64,000 nt of DNA from JAFEDN01 sp963832945 (GTDB lineage: Bacteria > Pseudomonadota > Gammaproteobacteria > Coxiellales > Coxiellaceae), in NCBI GenBank assembly GCA_963832945.1, contig CAWHVV010000007.1, positions 372,001 to 436,000 on the forward strand, in the 5' to 3' direction. Of this stretch, positions 27,913 to 36,093 are shown piece after piece. Positions within the stretch are counted from its first letter, which is position 1; every line of letters starts with the position of its first letter. The notes below the pieces were generated by a model. It made no database searches. It saw only the letters and a program-made list of their open reading frames with translations, and had not been told where the DNA came from. The position numbers and the translations under genes were made by a program.

Positions 27913-28685
27913 CCCCCCATCATTAAAGACGTTAATACAAAGTCTAACGCTAACACCAATAGCGACGAAAATACGACTGTCCGGGTCGTCGCCTTGCTAA
28001 TACCCGCGGCATTAGGCTCTGAATAAAACCCCTGATAAACAGAAACCCAGGTTACGACAAAACCAAATACCAGGCTCTTGATGACGCCATTCAAAATATC
28101 TTCGCGAAAACCCACCGCGGACTGCATGTTAGACCAGAATGCGCCGTCATCCACCCCCAGCCAGTCAACACCGACGAAATGCCCACCCATTATCGCGACC
28201 ACGTTAAACAGAATCGCCAGTATTGGCATGGCGAGCAACCCGGCCCATAATCTCGGCGCTACTATCCGCCACATGGGATCCACCGCCATCATTTCCATAC
28301 CGCCAATCTGTTGAGTGGCGCGCATCAAACCTAATTCCGCCGTCAGCGCGGAACCTGCGCGTCCGGCAAATAACAAGGCCGCAACCACAGGGCCCAGTTC
28401 TCTTACCACGCTTAACGCGACCAGCTGTCCCAGTTCCTGCTCTGCGCCAAATTTTCGCAGCGTATTATAGCCCTGCAACGCCACCACCATACCGATGAAT
28501 AATGCTGATAATAAAATGATCACCAGCGAAAGAACCCCGATTTTATACAGTTGAGTCGCGAATAATGGCCATGCCTGCCGCCACTTAGGCCGGCAAAAAA
28601 TTGACCGGAACAAAAAAATTCCCGCCAGTCCCAGGTGTCCGCAAAAATCAACGCCTTTGCGGCCAAACTGCTGTAGTTGATTCAC
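27906..28685 (-). CDS. mlaE: ABC transporter permease MlaE
   Basis: A 259-residue inner-membrane permease of the Mla phospholipid transporter. It has an N-terminal amphipathic segment and about five membrane spans. The family signature is present: FGAEQELGQLVALSVVRELGPVVAALLFAGRAGSALTAELG in part, and MRATQQIGGMEMMAVDP. The start overlaps the mlaF stop by four bases. Length and motif content match E. coli MlaE. Confidence 0.95.
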   Translation of the reverse strand: MNQLQQFGRKGVDFCGHLGLAGIFLFRSIFCRPKWRQAWPLFATQLYKIGVLSLVIILLSALFIGMVVALQGYNTLRKFGAEQELGQLVALSVVRELGPVVAALLFAGRAGSALTAELGLMRATQQIGGMEMMAVDPMWRIVAPRLWAGLLAMPILAILFNVVAIMGGHFVGVDWLGVDDGAFWSNMQSAVGFREDILNGVIKSLVFGFVVTWVSVYQGFYSEPNAAGISKATTRTVVFSSLLVLALDFVLTSLMMGGW

Positions 28686-29494
28686 AACCCTAAATCCTCC
28701 CGATAATTTTTTGCCGGATAATGGAAAGCCACGGGACCGTCCGGCAGGCCATGCGTAAATTGCTTAACCTGGGGGATTCCGGAATTTAAGAGTTCTCCGG
28801 GTGGCCCCTCTCCAATAATGCGCCCACCGGCCAGAATATAAATATAATCAGCAATCTTTGCGGTTTCCGGTACGTCATGTGAGACTAATACAGAAGTTAA
28901 ACCCAGCGCATCATTCAATTCCCGGATTAACTGGACGAGGACGCCCCTCGAAATAGGGTCCTGACCGGTAAAGGGTTCATCGTATAACATCAGCTCCGGG
29001 CCCAGTACCGTCGCGCGGGCCAAAGCGACGCGGCGCGCCATCCCTCCTGACAGTTCTTCAATTTTTAAGTTCAGCGCACCACGAAGACCAACCGCGTTTA
29101 ATTGCATTCGCACTAAATTCTGGATCATGTCTTCGGGTAAGTGGGTATGCTCTCGCAATGGGAAAGCGACATTCTCAAACACATTCAGGTCAGTGAACAA
29201 TGCTCCTTCCTGAAACAATACGCCAATTCCTCGCCGCAGTTTATACAAGCTTTTTCGGGATAACTTTGGGACATCCTGATTATGGACCAGGATATTTCCC
29301 GAATCCGGTTTCAGCCGGCCGCCGATGAGATTCAGAAGCGTTGTTTTCCCTGTGCCGCTTGGGCCCATAATCGCCACAATTTTATTGCGCGGAATATCCA
29401 GATTGATGCTTTTAAAAATCGGTCGTCCGGATATCGAATAACTTAATTGTCGAATCTTGACGATAGAACCATTCGCTTCCACACCCTCTCCCAT
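28682..29494 (-). CDS. mlaF: ABC transporter ATPase MlaF
   Basis: The ATP-binding subunit of the Mla transporter, about 270 residues. Walker A IMGPSGTGKTT, the Q-loop LFQEGALFTDLNVFENV, the signature ELSGGMARRVALARA and Walker B LMLYDEPFTGQDP are all present. The C-terminal RKNY/EDL-type tail (FHYPAKNYREDLGL) matches the MlaF extension that contacts its partner subunit. The open frame reaches back to 29563, overlapping kdsD, but that extension is not family-like. ATG 29494 (MGEGVEANG) or 29503 (MDGMG) fits better; only a weak GGA precedes 29494, so the start is uncertain by three codons. It is divergent from kdsD. Confidence 0.9.
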   Translation of the reverse strand: MGEGVEANGSIVKIRQLSYSISGRPIFKSINLDIPRNKIVAIMGPSGTGKTTLLNLIGGRLKPDSGNILVHNQDVPKLSRKSLYKLRRGIGVLFQEGALFTDLNVFENVAFPLREHTHLPEDMIQNLVRMQLNAVGLRGALNLKIEELSGGMARRVALARATVLGPELMLYDEPFTGQDPISRGVLVQLIRELNDALGLTSVLVSHDVPETAKIADYIYILAGGRIIGEGPPGELLNSGIPQVKQFTHGLPDGPVAFHYPAKNYREDLGL

Positions 29495-29511
29495 GCCATC
29501 CATAAATCTGT

Positions 29512-29545
29512 TATAATCATAGCCTAACTTTAGGTCAATGGACAA
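29512..29545. promoter_or_regulatory. Divergent promoter region between mlaF and kdsD
   Basis: Plus strand: TATAAT at 29512-29517, 34 bases before the kdsD start, with no clear -35. Minus strand: TTGTCC (29545-29540), an 18-base spacer and TATGAT (29521-29516) reading towards mlaF. The two candidates overlap. Confidence 0.35.
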
Positions 29546-29550
29546 TCCCC

Positions 29551-30543
29551 ATGCAACAAACAAGTATAGAGCCTCAAAGTGAACAATTTTGTCAGCTTGG
29601 TAGGGCGGTCATTCGCACAGAACTGGAAGCAATCGCCGGTCTGGAAAAGCAGATTGATCACAATTTTTCCAATGCTTGCCGAATGCTGTTGCGCTGTCAG
29701 GGCAGAATCGTGGTCATGGGCATCGGCAAATCCGGCCACATCGCGCGCAAGGTCGCCTCGACGATGGCCAGTACCGGAACACCGGCGCTGTTTGTGCATC
29801 CCGGCGAAGCCAGCCACGGTGATATGGGGATGATCATCCCGCAGGATGTGATGATTATTTTTTCCAATTCTGGTGAAACCCCCGAAATCCTGGATTTACT
29901 GCCTGCGCTTGCCAGGCTGGGCGTGACCCTTATCGCCATCACGGGCAATCCCAAATCCACACTCGCGATGACCGCCAACGCACACATCGAAGCCAGTGTC
30001 ACCCAGGAGGCCTGCCCTCTCGGTTTGGCTCCCACCGCCAGCACCACGGCCGCGTTGGTGATGGGAGATGCTTTAGCCATCGCCCTTCTGGAAGCACGCG
30101 GGTTCACCGCTCAGGATTTTGCCCTCTCCCACCCCGGCGGCTCACTGGGGAGACGGCTGCTGTTACGGATTGATTCGCTGATGCATAAGGGTGAGGACAT
30201 CCCCAGAGTTCCGGCAGACTGTCTTGTGAGCGACGCATTGATCGAAGTGACCCGCAAGCGTTTGGGCATGACCACCGTTGTCGATGACCGGGGCTACTTA
30301 ATCGGTGTTTTTACAGACGGCGATTTGCGGCGCGCTCTCGATAAGGGCCACGACATTCGCCAAACTCCAATCAGTCAGGTCATGACCCGCCAATGCATCA
30401 CGCTGACTCCGAAATTATTGGCAGCCAGCGCTCTGCAAATTATGCAGGCTCGTAAAATCACCGCTGTGGTAGTCACTGGCGATGACAGGAGGCCGGTGGG
30501 AATTATTCACATTCACGATTTACTGCAAGTGCGGGTGGCCTGA
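29551..30543 (+). CDS. kdsD: Arabinose-5-phosphate isomerase KdsD
   Basis: A 330-residue enzyme that converts ribulose 5-phosphate to arabinose 5-phosphate for KDO synthesis. An N-terminal SIS sugar-isomerase domain (MGIGKSGHIARKVASTMAS near 50-70, HPGEASHGDMGM, FSNSGETPEIL) is followed by two CBS domains from about residue 205 (LIGVFTDGDLRRALD, RPVGIIHIHDLLQV). Length and order match the KdsD/KpsF family. It begins the KDO/LPS-export operon, with kdsC two bases downstream. The E. coli neighbour yrbG is absent upstream; mlaF is directly divergent. Confidence 0.95.
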   Translation: MQQTSIEPQSEQFCQLGRAVIRTELEAIAGLEKQIDHNFSNACRMLLRCQGRIVVMGIGKSGHIARKVASTMASTGTPALFVHPGEASHGDMGMIIPQDVMIIFSNSGETPEILDLLPALARLGVTLIAITGNPKSTLAMTANAHIEASVTQEACPLGLAPTASTTAALVMGDALAIALLEARGFTAQDFALSHPGGSLGRRLLLRIDSLMHKGEDIPRVPADCLVSDALIEVTRKRLGMTTVVDDRGYLIGVFTDGDLRRALDKGHDIRQTPISQVMTRQCITLTPKLLAASALQIMQARKITAVVVTGDDRRPVGIIHIHDLLQVRVA

Positions 30544-30545
30544 TT

Positions 30546-31025
30546 ATGATTATTAAATGTCTCATTCTCGATGTGGACGGTGTGCTCACCGACGGCGCCA
30601 TCTGGCTCACCGAAGAAGGAAAGGAATTGAAACGTTTTCATATCCACGACGGCGTGGGCATGAAACGTCTGCAAAATGCCGGCGTAATTATCGCCATAAT
30701 TTCGGGACGTTCCAGCACCGGCGTCGCGGCACGCATGAAGGAATTACAGGTGCGTCATGTCTATCAGGGCTGCGGGGATAAACTGGCGGTATTTAACGAA
30801 TTAATCCATCAGTTGGGCATCAAAGCGTCTGAAACAGCCTATGTGGGCGATGATTTACCTGATTTGCCAGTGATGCAGGCGGCAGGATTGAGCATCGCAG
30901 TGGCCAACGCCTGTCCCGAAGTCAAAGCCGCTGCCCAATGGCACACTGAAAAAACCGGTGGCGCGGGCGCTGTCCGGGAAGTTTGCGACCGGTTACTCAC
31001 GGAATACGGGATACCTGGCGCGTGA
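30546..31025 (+). CDS. kdsC: KDO-8-phosphate phosphatase KdsC
   Basis: A 159-residue HAD-superfamily C0 phosphatase that removes phosphate from KDO 8-phosphate. The nucleophile motif ILDVDGVLTDG holds Asp9 and Asp11, IISGRSS is motif II and YVGDDLPDLPVM is motif IV. The C-terminal CDRLLTEYGI tail closes the active site of the neighbouring subunit in the tetramer. It lies two bases after kdsD and overlaps lptC by four bases. Confidence 0.95.
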   Translation: MIIKCLILDVDGVLTDGAIWLTEEGKELKRFHIHDGVGMKRLQNAGVIIAIISGRSSTGVAARMKELQVRHVYQGCGDKLAVFNELIHQLGIKASETAYVGDDLPDLPVMQAAGLSIAVANACPEVKAAAQWHTEKTGGAGAVREVCDRLLTEYGIPGA

Positions 31026-31585
31026 TTCGTTGGTTGGCCATTTTTTTCATCATCATCGCCGGAATGAGCCTTTGGGTTTTTCTCGGCGCCGGGCATGTGA
31101 AACCTCGACCCGCCCCCGCGGCGGTTCTGGATGGTTACATGATCGATGCGCATTACACCCAGTATGATAATCAGGGACAAGTACACGTATTCATGGATAC
31201 TCCGAAAATGACCCATTATGCTCAGGACAGCACTTCATATTATGAAAATCCCGAAGTGCTGGCCTACAGTAAAAGGCGCATTCCATGGACAATTAATGCC
31301 CAAAAAGGCACGGCTATCCACGATAGCGAACGTGTTGATTTATCGGGTAATGTGATTATTCACCAGGCCCCGCAACCGGCATCCCCGGAAACCACCATTC
31401 GCACGACTGAAATGACCATTTTTCCTCACCGTTCTTTTGCAGAAACCAGTCAACCCGTAGTCATTTTTCGTCCCGACGCCCGGATTGAGGCGGTAGGCAT
31501 GCAAGCCGATTTTAAAACAGGATTATTCACATTACTCACTTCAGTAAAAGGTAGCTATGAGCCTCCACAAAAAACCACTCCGTAA
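31022..31585 (+). CDS. lptC: LPS export protein LptC
   Basis: A 187-residue bitopic protein linking the LptB2FG transporter to periplasmic LptA. One N-terminal membrane helix (about residues 3-25) is followed by a beta-jellyroll domain (MIDAHYTQYDNQGQ, YYENPEVLAYSK, AIHDSERVDLSGNVIIHQ). GTG 31022 was chosen because it overlaps the kdsC stop as GTGA and gives the anchor at the expected place; the ATG at 30983 lies inside kdsC in another frame. It overlaps lptA by 29 bases. Confidence 0.9.
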   Translation: MIRWLAIFFIIIAGMSLWVFLGAGHVKPRPAPAAVLDGYMIDAHYTQYDNQGQVHVFMDTPKMTHYAQDSTSYYENPEVLAYSKRRIPWTINAQKGTAIHDSERVDLSGNVIIHQAPQPASPETTIRTTEMTIFPHRSFAETSQPVVIFRPDARIEAVGMQADFKTGLFTLLTSVKGSYEPPQKTTP

Positions 31586-32102
31586 TCGGCGGGAATTGCT
31601 GATACTTATCCTTCTCATCGGTGCAGGCTGGCTGACTGGCGCTAACGCGCTGGATACAGACAGGTATGCCGTTATGCATGTGCTTTCCGAATCCGCTACT
31701 TATGATCGTAATCAGAACACCATTACTTATATTGGTCATGTGCAGGGCGATCAGGGTTCCTCGAAAATAGATGGCGACAAAATGGTTGTGTATAAAATGC
31801 CAAATAGCGACAGTAAAATCCGCCAGGTGGTTATTTACGGCAACCCGGCGCATTACAGCACTCTGCCCTCTCCCAATAAAAGCCGCCTTTACGTGGAGGC
31901 TTTAAAAATTACTTATGACCCTGAGAAAAAGACTGTATTATTGGAGAAACAAGGCCGGGTTAACCAGGATGGCAATATTTTCAGCGGACCTCATATATGG
32001 TATGATATGAATAATGAAATTGTGCATTCACTGGCAGTCCCTGGCAAGGAACGTACTGAAATGATTATTCAGCCACAACAAAACAACCCCCCCAGGAAAT
32101 AA
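31557..32102 (+). CDS. lptA: LPS export periplasmic protein LptA
   Basis: A 181-residue protein with a signal peptide (hydrophobic LLILILLIGAGWLTG, likely cut after ANA near residue 31). The OstA-like domain follows: ATYDRNQNTITYIGHVQGDQGSSKIDGDKMVVY and later LTYDPEKK-type strands. LptA polymers form the bridge carrying LPS across the periplasm. The ATG is inside the 3' end of lptC. Gene order kdsD-kdsC-lptC-lptA-lptB matches the conserved operon. Confidence 0.9.
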   Translation: MSLHKKPLRNRRELLILILLIGAGWLTGANALDTDRYAVMHVLSESATYDRNQNTITYIGHVQGDQGSSKIDGDKMVVYKMPNSDSKIRQVVIYGNPAHYSTLPSPNKSRLYVEALKITYDPEKKTVLLEKQGRVNQDGNIFSGPHIWYDMNNEIVHSLAVPGKERTEMIIQPQQNNPPRK

Positions 32103-32109
32103 TGGATTT

Positions 32110-32835
32110 ATGGCCCAGCTCACCACTCAAAATCTCAGCAAACATTATAAATCAAGACAAGTGGTGAGAGATGTTTCGGTATCCATTAGCAATAACGAGG
32201 TGGTGGGTTTATTAGGTCCAAACGGCGCAGGCAAGACCACCACATTTAATATGATTATCGGTCTGCTTCTTCCCGACGGTGGGCAGGTGTTTCTCGATGA
32301 TCAGAAAATTACCCGAAAACCGTTACATCAGCGCGCGCGCCTGGGATTGAGCTATTTACCTCAGGAACGATCCATTTTCCGAAAACTCACCGTCGCTAAA
32401 AATCTGATGGCTATTCTTGAGTTGCGGGACGACCTTTCCAGTCAGCAAAGAAAAGAAAAACTCCAGCATCTCATGCATGAATTTCATATCGAGCACCTGA
32501 AAGACAGTGCCGGGATCAGTTTATCCGGTGGTGAAAGCCGTCGCGTTGAAATCGCTCGCGCTTTGACGCGGGATCCCAAATTTATATTGCTGGACGAACC
32601 GTTTGCGGGTATCGATCCTATTTCAGTGGTCGATATTAAACGGATTATTACCCACTTATCGGAACGTGGAATCGGCGTACTCATCACCGATCACAATGTG
32701 CGGGAAACATTAGATATTTGCCAGCGCGCCTACATCGTCAGTGAAGGAGCCATCCTGGCGCAAGGATCACCTCAAGAAATTTTGAGCAATCAACAGGTTC
32801 GGGAGGTCTATCTGGGAGAACATTTTATTCTTTAA
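32110..32835 (+). CDS. lptB: LPS export ABC transporter ATPase LptB
   Basis: A 241-residue ATPase that powers LPS extraction from the inner membrane with LptF and LptG. Walker A GPNGAGKTT (36-44), Q-loop YLPQERSIFRKLTV, signature SLSGGESRRVEIARAL and Walker B FILLDEPFAGIDP are visible, and the switch His is in LITDHNVRETL. In many gammaproteobacteria rpoN follows directly; here hpf follows after 16 bases, so the sigma-54 gene is missing from this position. Confidence 0.97.
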   Translation: MAQLTTQNLSKHYKSRQVVRDVSVSISNNEVVGLLGPNGAGKTTTFNMIIGLLLPDGGQVFLDDQKITRKPLHQRARLGLSYLPQERSIFRKLTVAKNLMAILELRDDLSSQQRKEKLQHLMHEFHIEHLKDSAGISLSGGESRRVEIARALTRDPKFILLDEPFAGIDPISVVDIKRIITHLSERGIGVLITDHNVRETLDICQRAYIVSEGAILAQGSPQEILSNQQVREVYLGEHFIL

Positions 32836-32851
32836 TTTTCAGGAGAAAACT

Positions 32852-33139
32852 ATGCAAATTCAAATGACCGGTCAAAATACCGACATTACTCCCGCTATTC
32901 GCAACTATGTCGAAAAAAAAATAAAACGGCTGAATGCCCTATCCGATAAAATCACCCATATTCACTTCACTTTCCACGTTGAAAAAATCAACCAGATCGC
33001 GGAAGCTAACCTGACCGTACCCGGACTACAGGTTCATGCCAAGGCGAGTTCAGAAGATATGTATGAAAGCATCGACAAACTCGTCGACAAAATCAGCCGG
33101 CAGCTCAGTAAACATAAGGAAAAAATGAACAAAGCCTGA
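32852..33139 (+). CDS. hpf: Ribosome hibernation-promoting factor, short form
   Basis: A 95-residue protein of the HPF/RaiA family (NTDITPAIRNYVEKKIKRL, HVEKINQIAEANLTVPG, DMYESIDKLVDKISRQL). It binds the 30S decoding region and promotes inactive 100S ribosomes in stationary phase. It has only the N-terminal domain, like the short gammaproteobacterial HPF. An AGGAGA ribosome binding site lies eight bases before the ATG. The HPr-like gene follows after two bases. Confidence 0.92.
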   Translation: MQIQMTGQNTDITPAIRNYVEKKIKRLNALSDKITHIHFTFHVEKINQIAEANLTVPGLQVHAKASSEDMYESIDKLVDKISRQLSKHKEKMNKA

Positions 33140-33141
33140 TT

Positions 33142-33411
33142 ATGTTAAAAAAAAAGCTAACCATTCTTAATAAGCTGGGGTTGCACGCGCGAGCCTCAAT
33201 AAAATTAATCAATATCGCTAACCGTTTTCAGAGTGAAATTACCCTTCATTATGAAGGCCATGAGGTAGACGCCAAGGATATTCTCGGCGTTATGGCGCTG
33301 GGCGCCAGTCAGAATGCCGAAATTGAACTGGTCATTTCCGGCGAAGACGAAGCGGCTGCCTTAGAAAAAATCAGCGAACTGATTCAGAACCGCTTCGGCG
33401 AAGCCGAATAA
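33142..33411 (+). CDS. HPr-family phosphocarrier protein
   Basis: An 89-residue HPr-fold protein. The phosphorylated histidine is His15 in KLGLHARAS. In the segment that carries regulatory Ser46 in HPr (KSxxGVMxLG), this protein reads AKDILGVMALG, placing Asp at position 46. In E. coli the equivalent position in the operon is NPr (ptsO), after ptsN and rapZ. Both are missing here, and the sequence is closer to HPr than to NPr. It may be a regulatory phosphocarrier without sugar transport; the donor enzyme is not in the window. No terminator is seen before the dispersed element that starts 27 bases downstream. Confidence 0.88.
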   Translation: MLKKKLTILNKLGLHARASIKLINIANRFQSEITLHYEGHEVDAKDILGVMALGASQNAEIELVISGEDEAAALEKISELIQNRFGEAE

Positions 33412-33437
33412 AAAATCAATCAATTATTTCAATCTTT

Positions 33438-33585
33438 CAGCAATTCCCGCTGAGTACAGCGAAAATTGCTTCCTGTTTTTATCCTGCGCTCGGCGGAGCC
33501 GATGCTCGGAATGAAGGGGGAGCGCCTCGCGCGCTCCCCCTTGCGAACCCCCATGGCGCAATGAATTTTCTACGAAAATTATTAT
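33438..33585 (+). mobile_element. Dispersed palindromic element, copy 1 (truncated)
   Basis: Begins with CAGCAATTCCCGCTG and its terminal hairpin, then the CTCGGCGGAGCCGATG stem, then the GC-rich stem AGGGGGAGC...GCTCCCCC, and ends in TTCTACGAAAATTA. The distal ~70 bases and second inverted end found in the 216-bp copies are missing. It follows the HPr gene and may act as its 3' hairpin. Confidence 0.75.
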
Positions 33586-33621
33586 CCTCACCTACAGAAT
33601 TTTTTGAATAATTAATGTAAA

Positions 33622-33638
33622 TTTAATACTATTTTAAT
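33622..33638 (+). promoter_or_regulatory. PmrA-like box upstream of the IQ-motif gene
   Basis: TTTAAT, five bases, TTTAAT matches the YTTAAK-N5-YTTAAK direct repeat recognised by PmrA, which controls many Dot/Icm effector genes in Legionella and Coxiella. It lies 61 bases before the start codon. The flanking DNA is very AT-rich, so chance occurrence is possible. Confidence 0.5.
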
Positions 33639-33698
33639 ATTTTTAAGTCAAAATAACTAAATCCAAAGAATAATAACCCATAAAACGAGAAATAAGTT

Positions 33699-34679
33699 AT
33701 GAGCAAGACAGAAACGTTAGCAGATCAGGCTGTTCCCATGGATATCGATACAAAGGAAATTCAGCAACCCAAATCAAATCTCACTGTAGAACAGTCAACA
33801 CTTAAAATACAGTCATTTTTTAGGGGATACCGCGCCAGAAAGAATCATGGTTTCAAGCTGTTACCTGATGAAAAGAGACAAATATCCAAGGCGTTCGTGG
33901 TCGGCAATGATCCCGTGTTTACCGGTCTCAATACGCTTGTTAAGGAAGAAAAAGAGTTAAATCCATTTGCTGTCGTTGGCACTTCCGTATTGCGTGGGTT
34001 AGACATAGCCATGCAAATTAGAAAGGGCAAATTTTCTTATGATGAGAAAACTTCCAACTCTGGTTTACCAAAGCTCATTATTGTCGATAACAGTCGGGAG
34101 GTTAATGCTTTTTGGGGAAACTTACGGAAATTTGTGAGTCAACAGAACTTTGATCAAAAACAGTTTCTGAAAAATCTACCTGTCTTTTTGGAAGAAAACG
34201 AAAAATTATATCGTAAAGCCGAGGATAATGCCCTTGAAGATGAAGAAGTCACGTATCCAAATCAAAATATTGTCCTTTATTTTGAGAACTTATTAAAATC
34301 TTACGGATCTGATGTTTTACGTGTCATTTCTTCAACCACCATACTGGCTCAGGATTGGAAAGATACCAAATTTTTTAACAAATTAAAAAATGTTTTGGAT
34401 TATCTGCAAATAAAAGATGTTTATATTTATCCCTCTAATATTGCCTCATATATGACTTCTTTTGAAGATCGACAAACAGTTTTACAAAACGTGGATATAT
34501 TTAAACCAAAATTGTCTATATACAGTGATTTATCATATTCTTATGGAATGCCCAGAAATTATTTAATTACGAACAAAAGTAAGCCTGAAAAAGTGGCCAG
34601 GTGGCTGGATGAAATGGAGGATTCAGATTCTGAGCCTGATACGGGTTCGGATGCACATCTTTATTCTTTCCTATCTTAG
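33699..34679 (+). CDS. IQ-motif protein, candidate secreted effector
   Basis: A 326-residue protein of unrecognised family. Residues 37-47 (IQSFFRGYRAR) match the calmodulin-binding IQ consensus IQxxxRGxxxR exactly. The rest is a mixed alpha/beta domain (LPKLIIVDNSREVNAFWGNL, DVLRVISSTTILAQDWKD, IKDVYIYPSNIASYM), perhaps a Rossmann-like or methyltransferase-like fold; that is only an impression. The C-terminus is acidic (DEMEDSDSEPDTGSD), reminiscent of type IV secretion signals. No signal peptide or membrane segment is seen. Bacteria lack calmodulin, so the motif suggests action in a eukaryotic host, as known for Legionella SidJ. Base composition is visibly AT-richer than the neighbouring operon. 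Function unknown. Confidence 0.75.
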   Translation: MSKTETLADQAVPMDIDTKEIQQPKSNLTVEQSTLKIQSFFRGYRARKNHGFKLLPDEKRQISKAFVVGNDPVFTGLNTLVKEEKELNPFAVVGTSVLRGLDIAMQIRKGKFSYDEKTSNSGLPKLIIVDNSREVNAFWGNLRKFVSQQNFDQKQFLKNLPVFLEENEKLYRKAEDNALEDEEVTYPNQNIVLYFENLLKSYGSDVLRVISSTTILAQDWKDTKFFNKLKNVLDYLQIKDVYIYPSNIASYMTSFEDRQTVLQNVDIFKPKLSIYSDLSYSYGMPRNYLITNKSKPEKVARWLDEMEDSDSEPDTGSDAHLYSFLS

Positions 34680-34700
34680 AGGTGAATGGTTACGAGCCGG

Positions 34701-35165
34701 TTAATGAGCCGTCACCGGCAGCAGTGAGGAGTGATGGTTCACGATCAGCCAATGCCCGTGGGATTGATGATAGACAAAGCTAAAACGGGCTTCAAGGGCC
34801 ACGGGTTTATTGTCTTTGTCGGTAAATCGAAACACATACACGCCGCTGTTGATGGCCATTTCCGGGAAAATTTGCGTGATTATTTGCCGGGTTTCAACTT
34901 TCATATTCCTGTTGGCGGTCAATTTGGCAAAATAATCATTCATGGCCTGACGGGTAGTGATCGGCATAGGCGACAGGGTAGCCAGAAGGACCGCTTTCGG
35001 CGCATACAGAGAAACTACCGGCTGCGGATTGCCTTTAGCCGTTTCGATCGCATGTGTCCATTGGTCATAAATTTCATGAACCTGTTCTGTCTGGGTTTTG
35101 CCAAAAGCGGCGGTTACCACCAAAACGAATAAAATAATGACAGAACAAATCCCTGATTTTCTCAT
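34701..35165 (-). CDS. Secreted SnoaL-like/DUF4440-type protein
   Basis: A 154-residue protein with an N-terminal signal peptide (MRKSGICSVIILFVLVVTAAFG, probably cut after AFG or GK). The mature part looks like an NTF2-fold, SnoaL-like or CaMKII-association-type domain: QVHEIYDQWTHAIETAKGNPQPVVSLYA, then AMNDYFAKL, and a final strand HWLIVNHHSS. Such domains often dimerise around a hydrophobic pocket; catalytic function cannot be inferred. The ribosome binding site is GGGAGA. It converges with the IQ-motif gene and follows the CBU_0592-like gene. Confidence 0.7.
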   Translation of the reverse strand: MRKSGICSVIILFVLVVTAAFGKTQTEQVHEIYDQWTHAIETAKGNPQPVVSLYAPKAVLLATLSPMPITTRQAMNDYFAKLTANRNMKVETRQIITQIFPEMAINSGVYVFRFTDKDNKPVALEARFSFVYHQSHGHWLIVNHHSSLLPVTAH

Positions 35166-35216
35166 AACAATTTCTCCCTGAGTGTGAGTCTATAATAAAC
35201 ATTAAATCCGGGTAAA

Positions 35217-35474
35217 TCAAATTCTACGAAGAGCATTAATCAATCCATACAGGCTGATAAGAAACCATGCGATTTCGATGACGCCGGAAGCCAGATTCCA
35301 GTAAAAATAGAGAGAGATTAAAATCAAACCGGAGCCAATTAAATTCAATAACGAATAACTTACCCAAGCCGATTTCATTTTACCGACCTGCAATAACACA
35401 TAAGCGAGCAAAACCAGAAAAACTCCTATGACTCCCAAAATGTTTGCAAACTTCTCTAAAAAAATTAAAATCAT
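35217..35474 (-). CDS. Small three-helix membrane protein (CBU_0592-like)
   Basis: An 85-residue hydrophobic protein with about three membrane spans (LGVIGVFLVLLAYVLLQ, SYSLLNLIGSGLILISLYF, GVIEIAWFLISLYGL). It resembles the CBU_0592-type small membrane family by my recollection of that pattern; function unknown. ATG 35474 starts two bases after the DUF2797 stop and is preceded by GTGAG. The longer frame to 35564 would overlap the upstream gene by about 90 bases. Confidence 0.7.
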   Translation of the reverse strand: MILIFLEKFANILGVIGVFLVLLAYVLLQVGKMKSAWVSYSLLNLIGSGLILISLYFYWNLASGVIEIAWFLISLYGLINALRRI

Positions 35475-35475
35475 A

Positions 35476-36090
35476 TTAAAACTCACATTCCAATTCATAA
35501 CCGGCAAATTTGCGTATGTTAATAACGCCGGTATCCAAAAGTAAATATTGGCCTTTAATGCCATGCAAAATGCCGCTGATTAATGCCGTTTTATCAAATG
35601 ATAAACTCACGATTTCCTCGGGATAACGTTGCACAGGATAAACCAGTTCTGTGATTTCGACATTCGACAGCCAAATAATATCATCCGCGAAAGAGATTGT
35701 GGCTTCACGTATGGCCCCTTCAGCCTGACTCATCAACGCGGCATGTTCCTGCCATAAATTGACGGCGCCGGCAGATCTCTTTAACAATTTTCGCCAGTCG
35801 GTCCGATCATTGACAAATTTTTTTAAACACATCTCGATAATACCGGATTGATAACGGTTGGTTACCTGAAAAATCGGCAATCCCTGACAGGCGCCCTGAT
35901 CGATCCAGCGGGTGGGTAATTGCGTGCGACGGGTAATCCCTACTTTTAATCCGGAGGAATTGGCGAGATAAACGACATGCGGCTGCGCGCACTGGCTGTG
36001 AGCCCAATCATTTTCCGGACACAAGCCTTCGTGCACCCGGCATTTTTCCGGATGAATCGTGCAGAAATTGCATTCCGCCAACCGCTGCAT
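35476..36090 (-). pseudogene. 3' part of a DUF2797-family gene
   Basis: This frame (204 codons) has the middle and C-terminal parts of a DUF2797 protein: cysteine-rich CNFCTIHPEKC, WAHSQCAQPHVVYLANSSGLKVGITRRTQ in part, and a C-terminal domain ending RKFAGYELECEF. It lacks the N-terminal ~75 residues present in the other copy. Its first 462 bases (35632-36093) repeat those at 36546-37007 with a few substitutions. Joining the N-terminus of the upstream copy to the C-terminus of this one gives about 275 residues, the normal family length. This suggests one gene split by the insertion of 36094-36545 plus a duplicated core. Whether the break is real or an assembly fault is open. Confidence 0.6.
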
Positions 36091-36093
36091 GCA

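Noticed and set aside
29495..29563. N-terminal extension of MlaF overlapping kdsD
   Set aside because: Not conserved in the MlaF family and lies over the divergent promoter region.
33438..33585. GC-rich hairpin after the HPr gene as an ordinary rho-independent terminator
   Set aside because: The same sequence occurs at four other loci with inverted ends and, in one case, a target duplication, so it is better described as a mobile element, though it may also terminate transcription.
34731..35132. 133-codon plus-strand frame opposite the SnoaL-like gene
   Set aside because: The minus-strand frame has a signal peptide, a ribosome binding site and domain-like sequence; this one has none.
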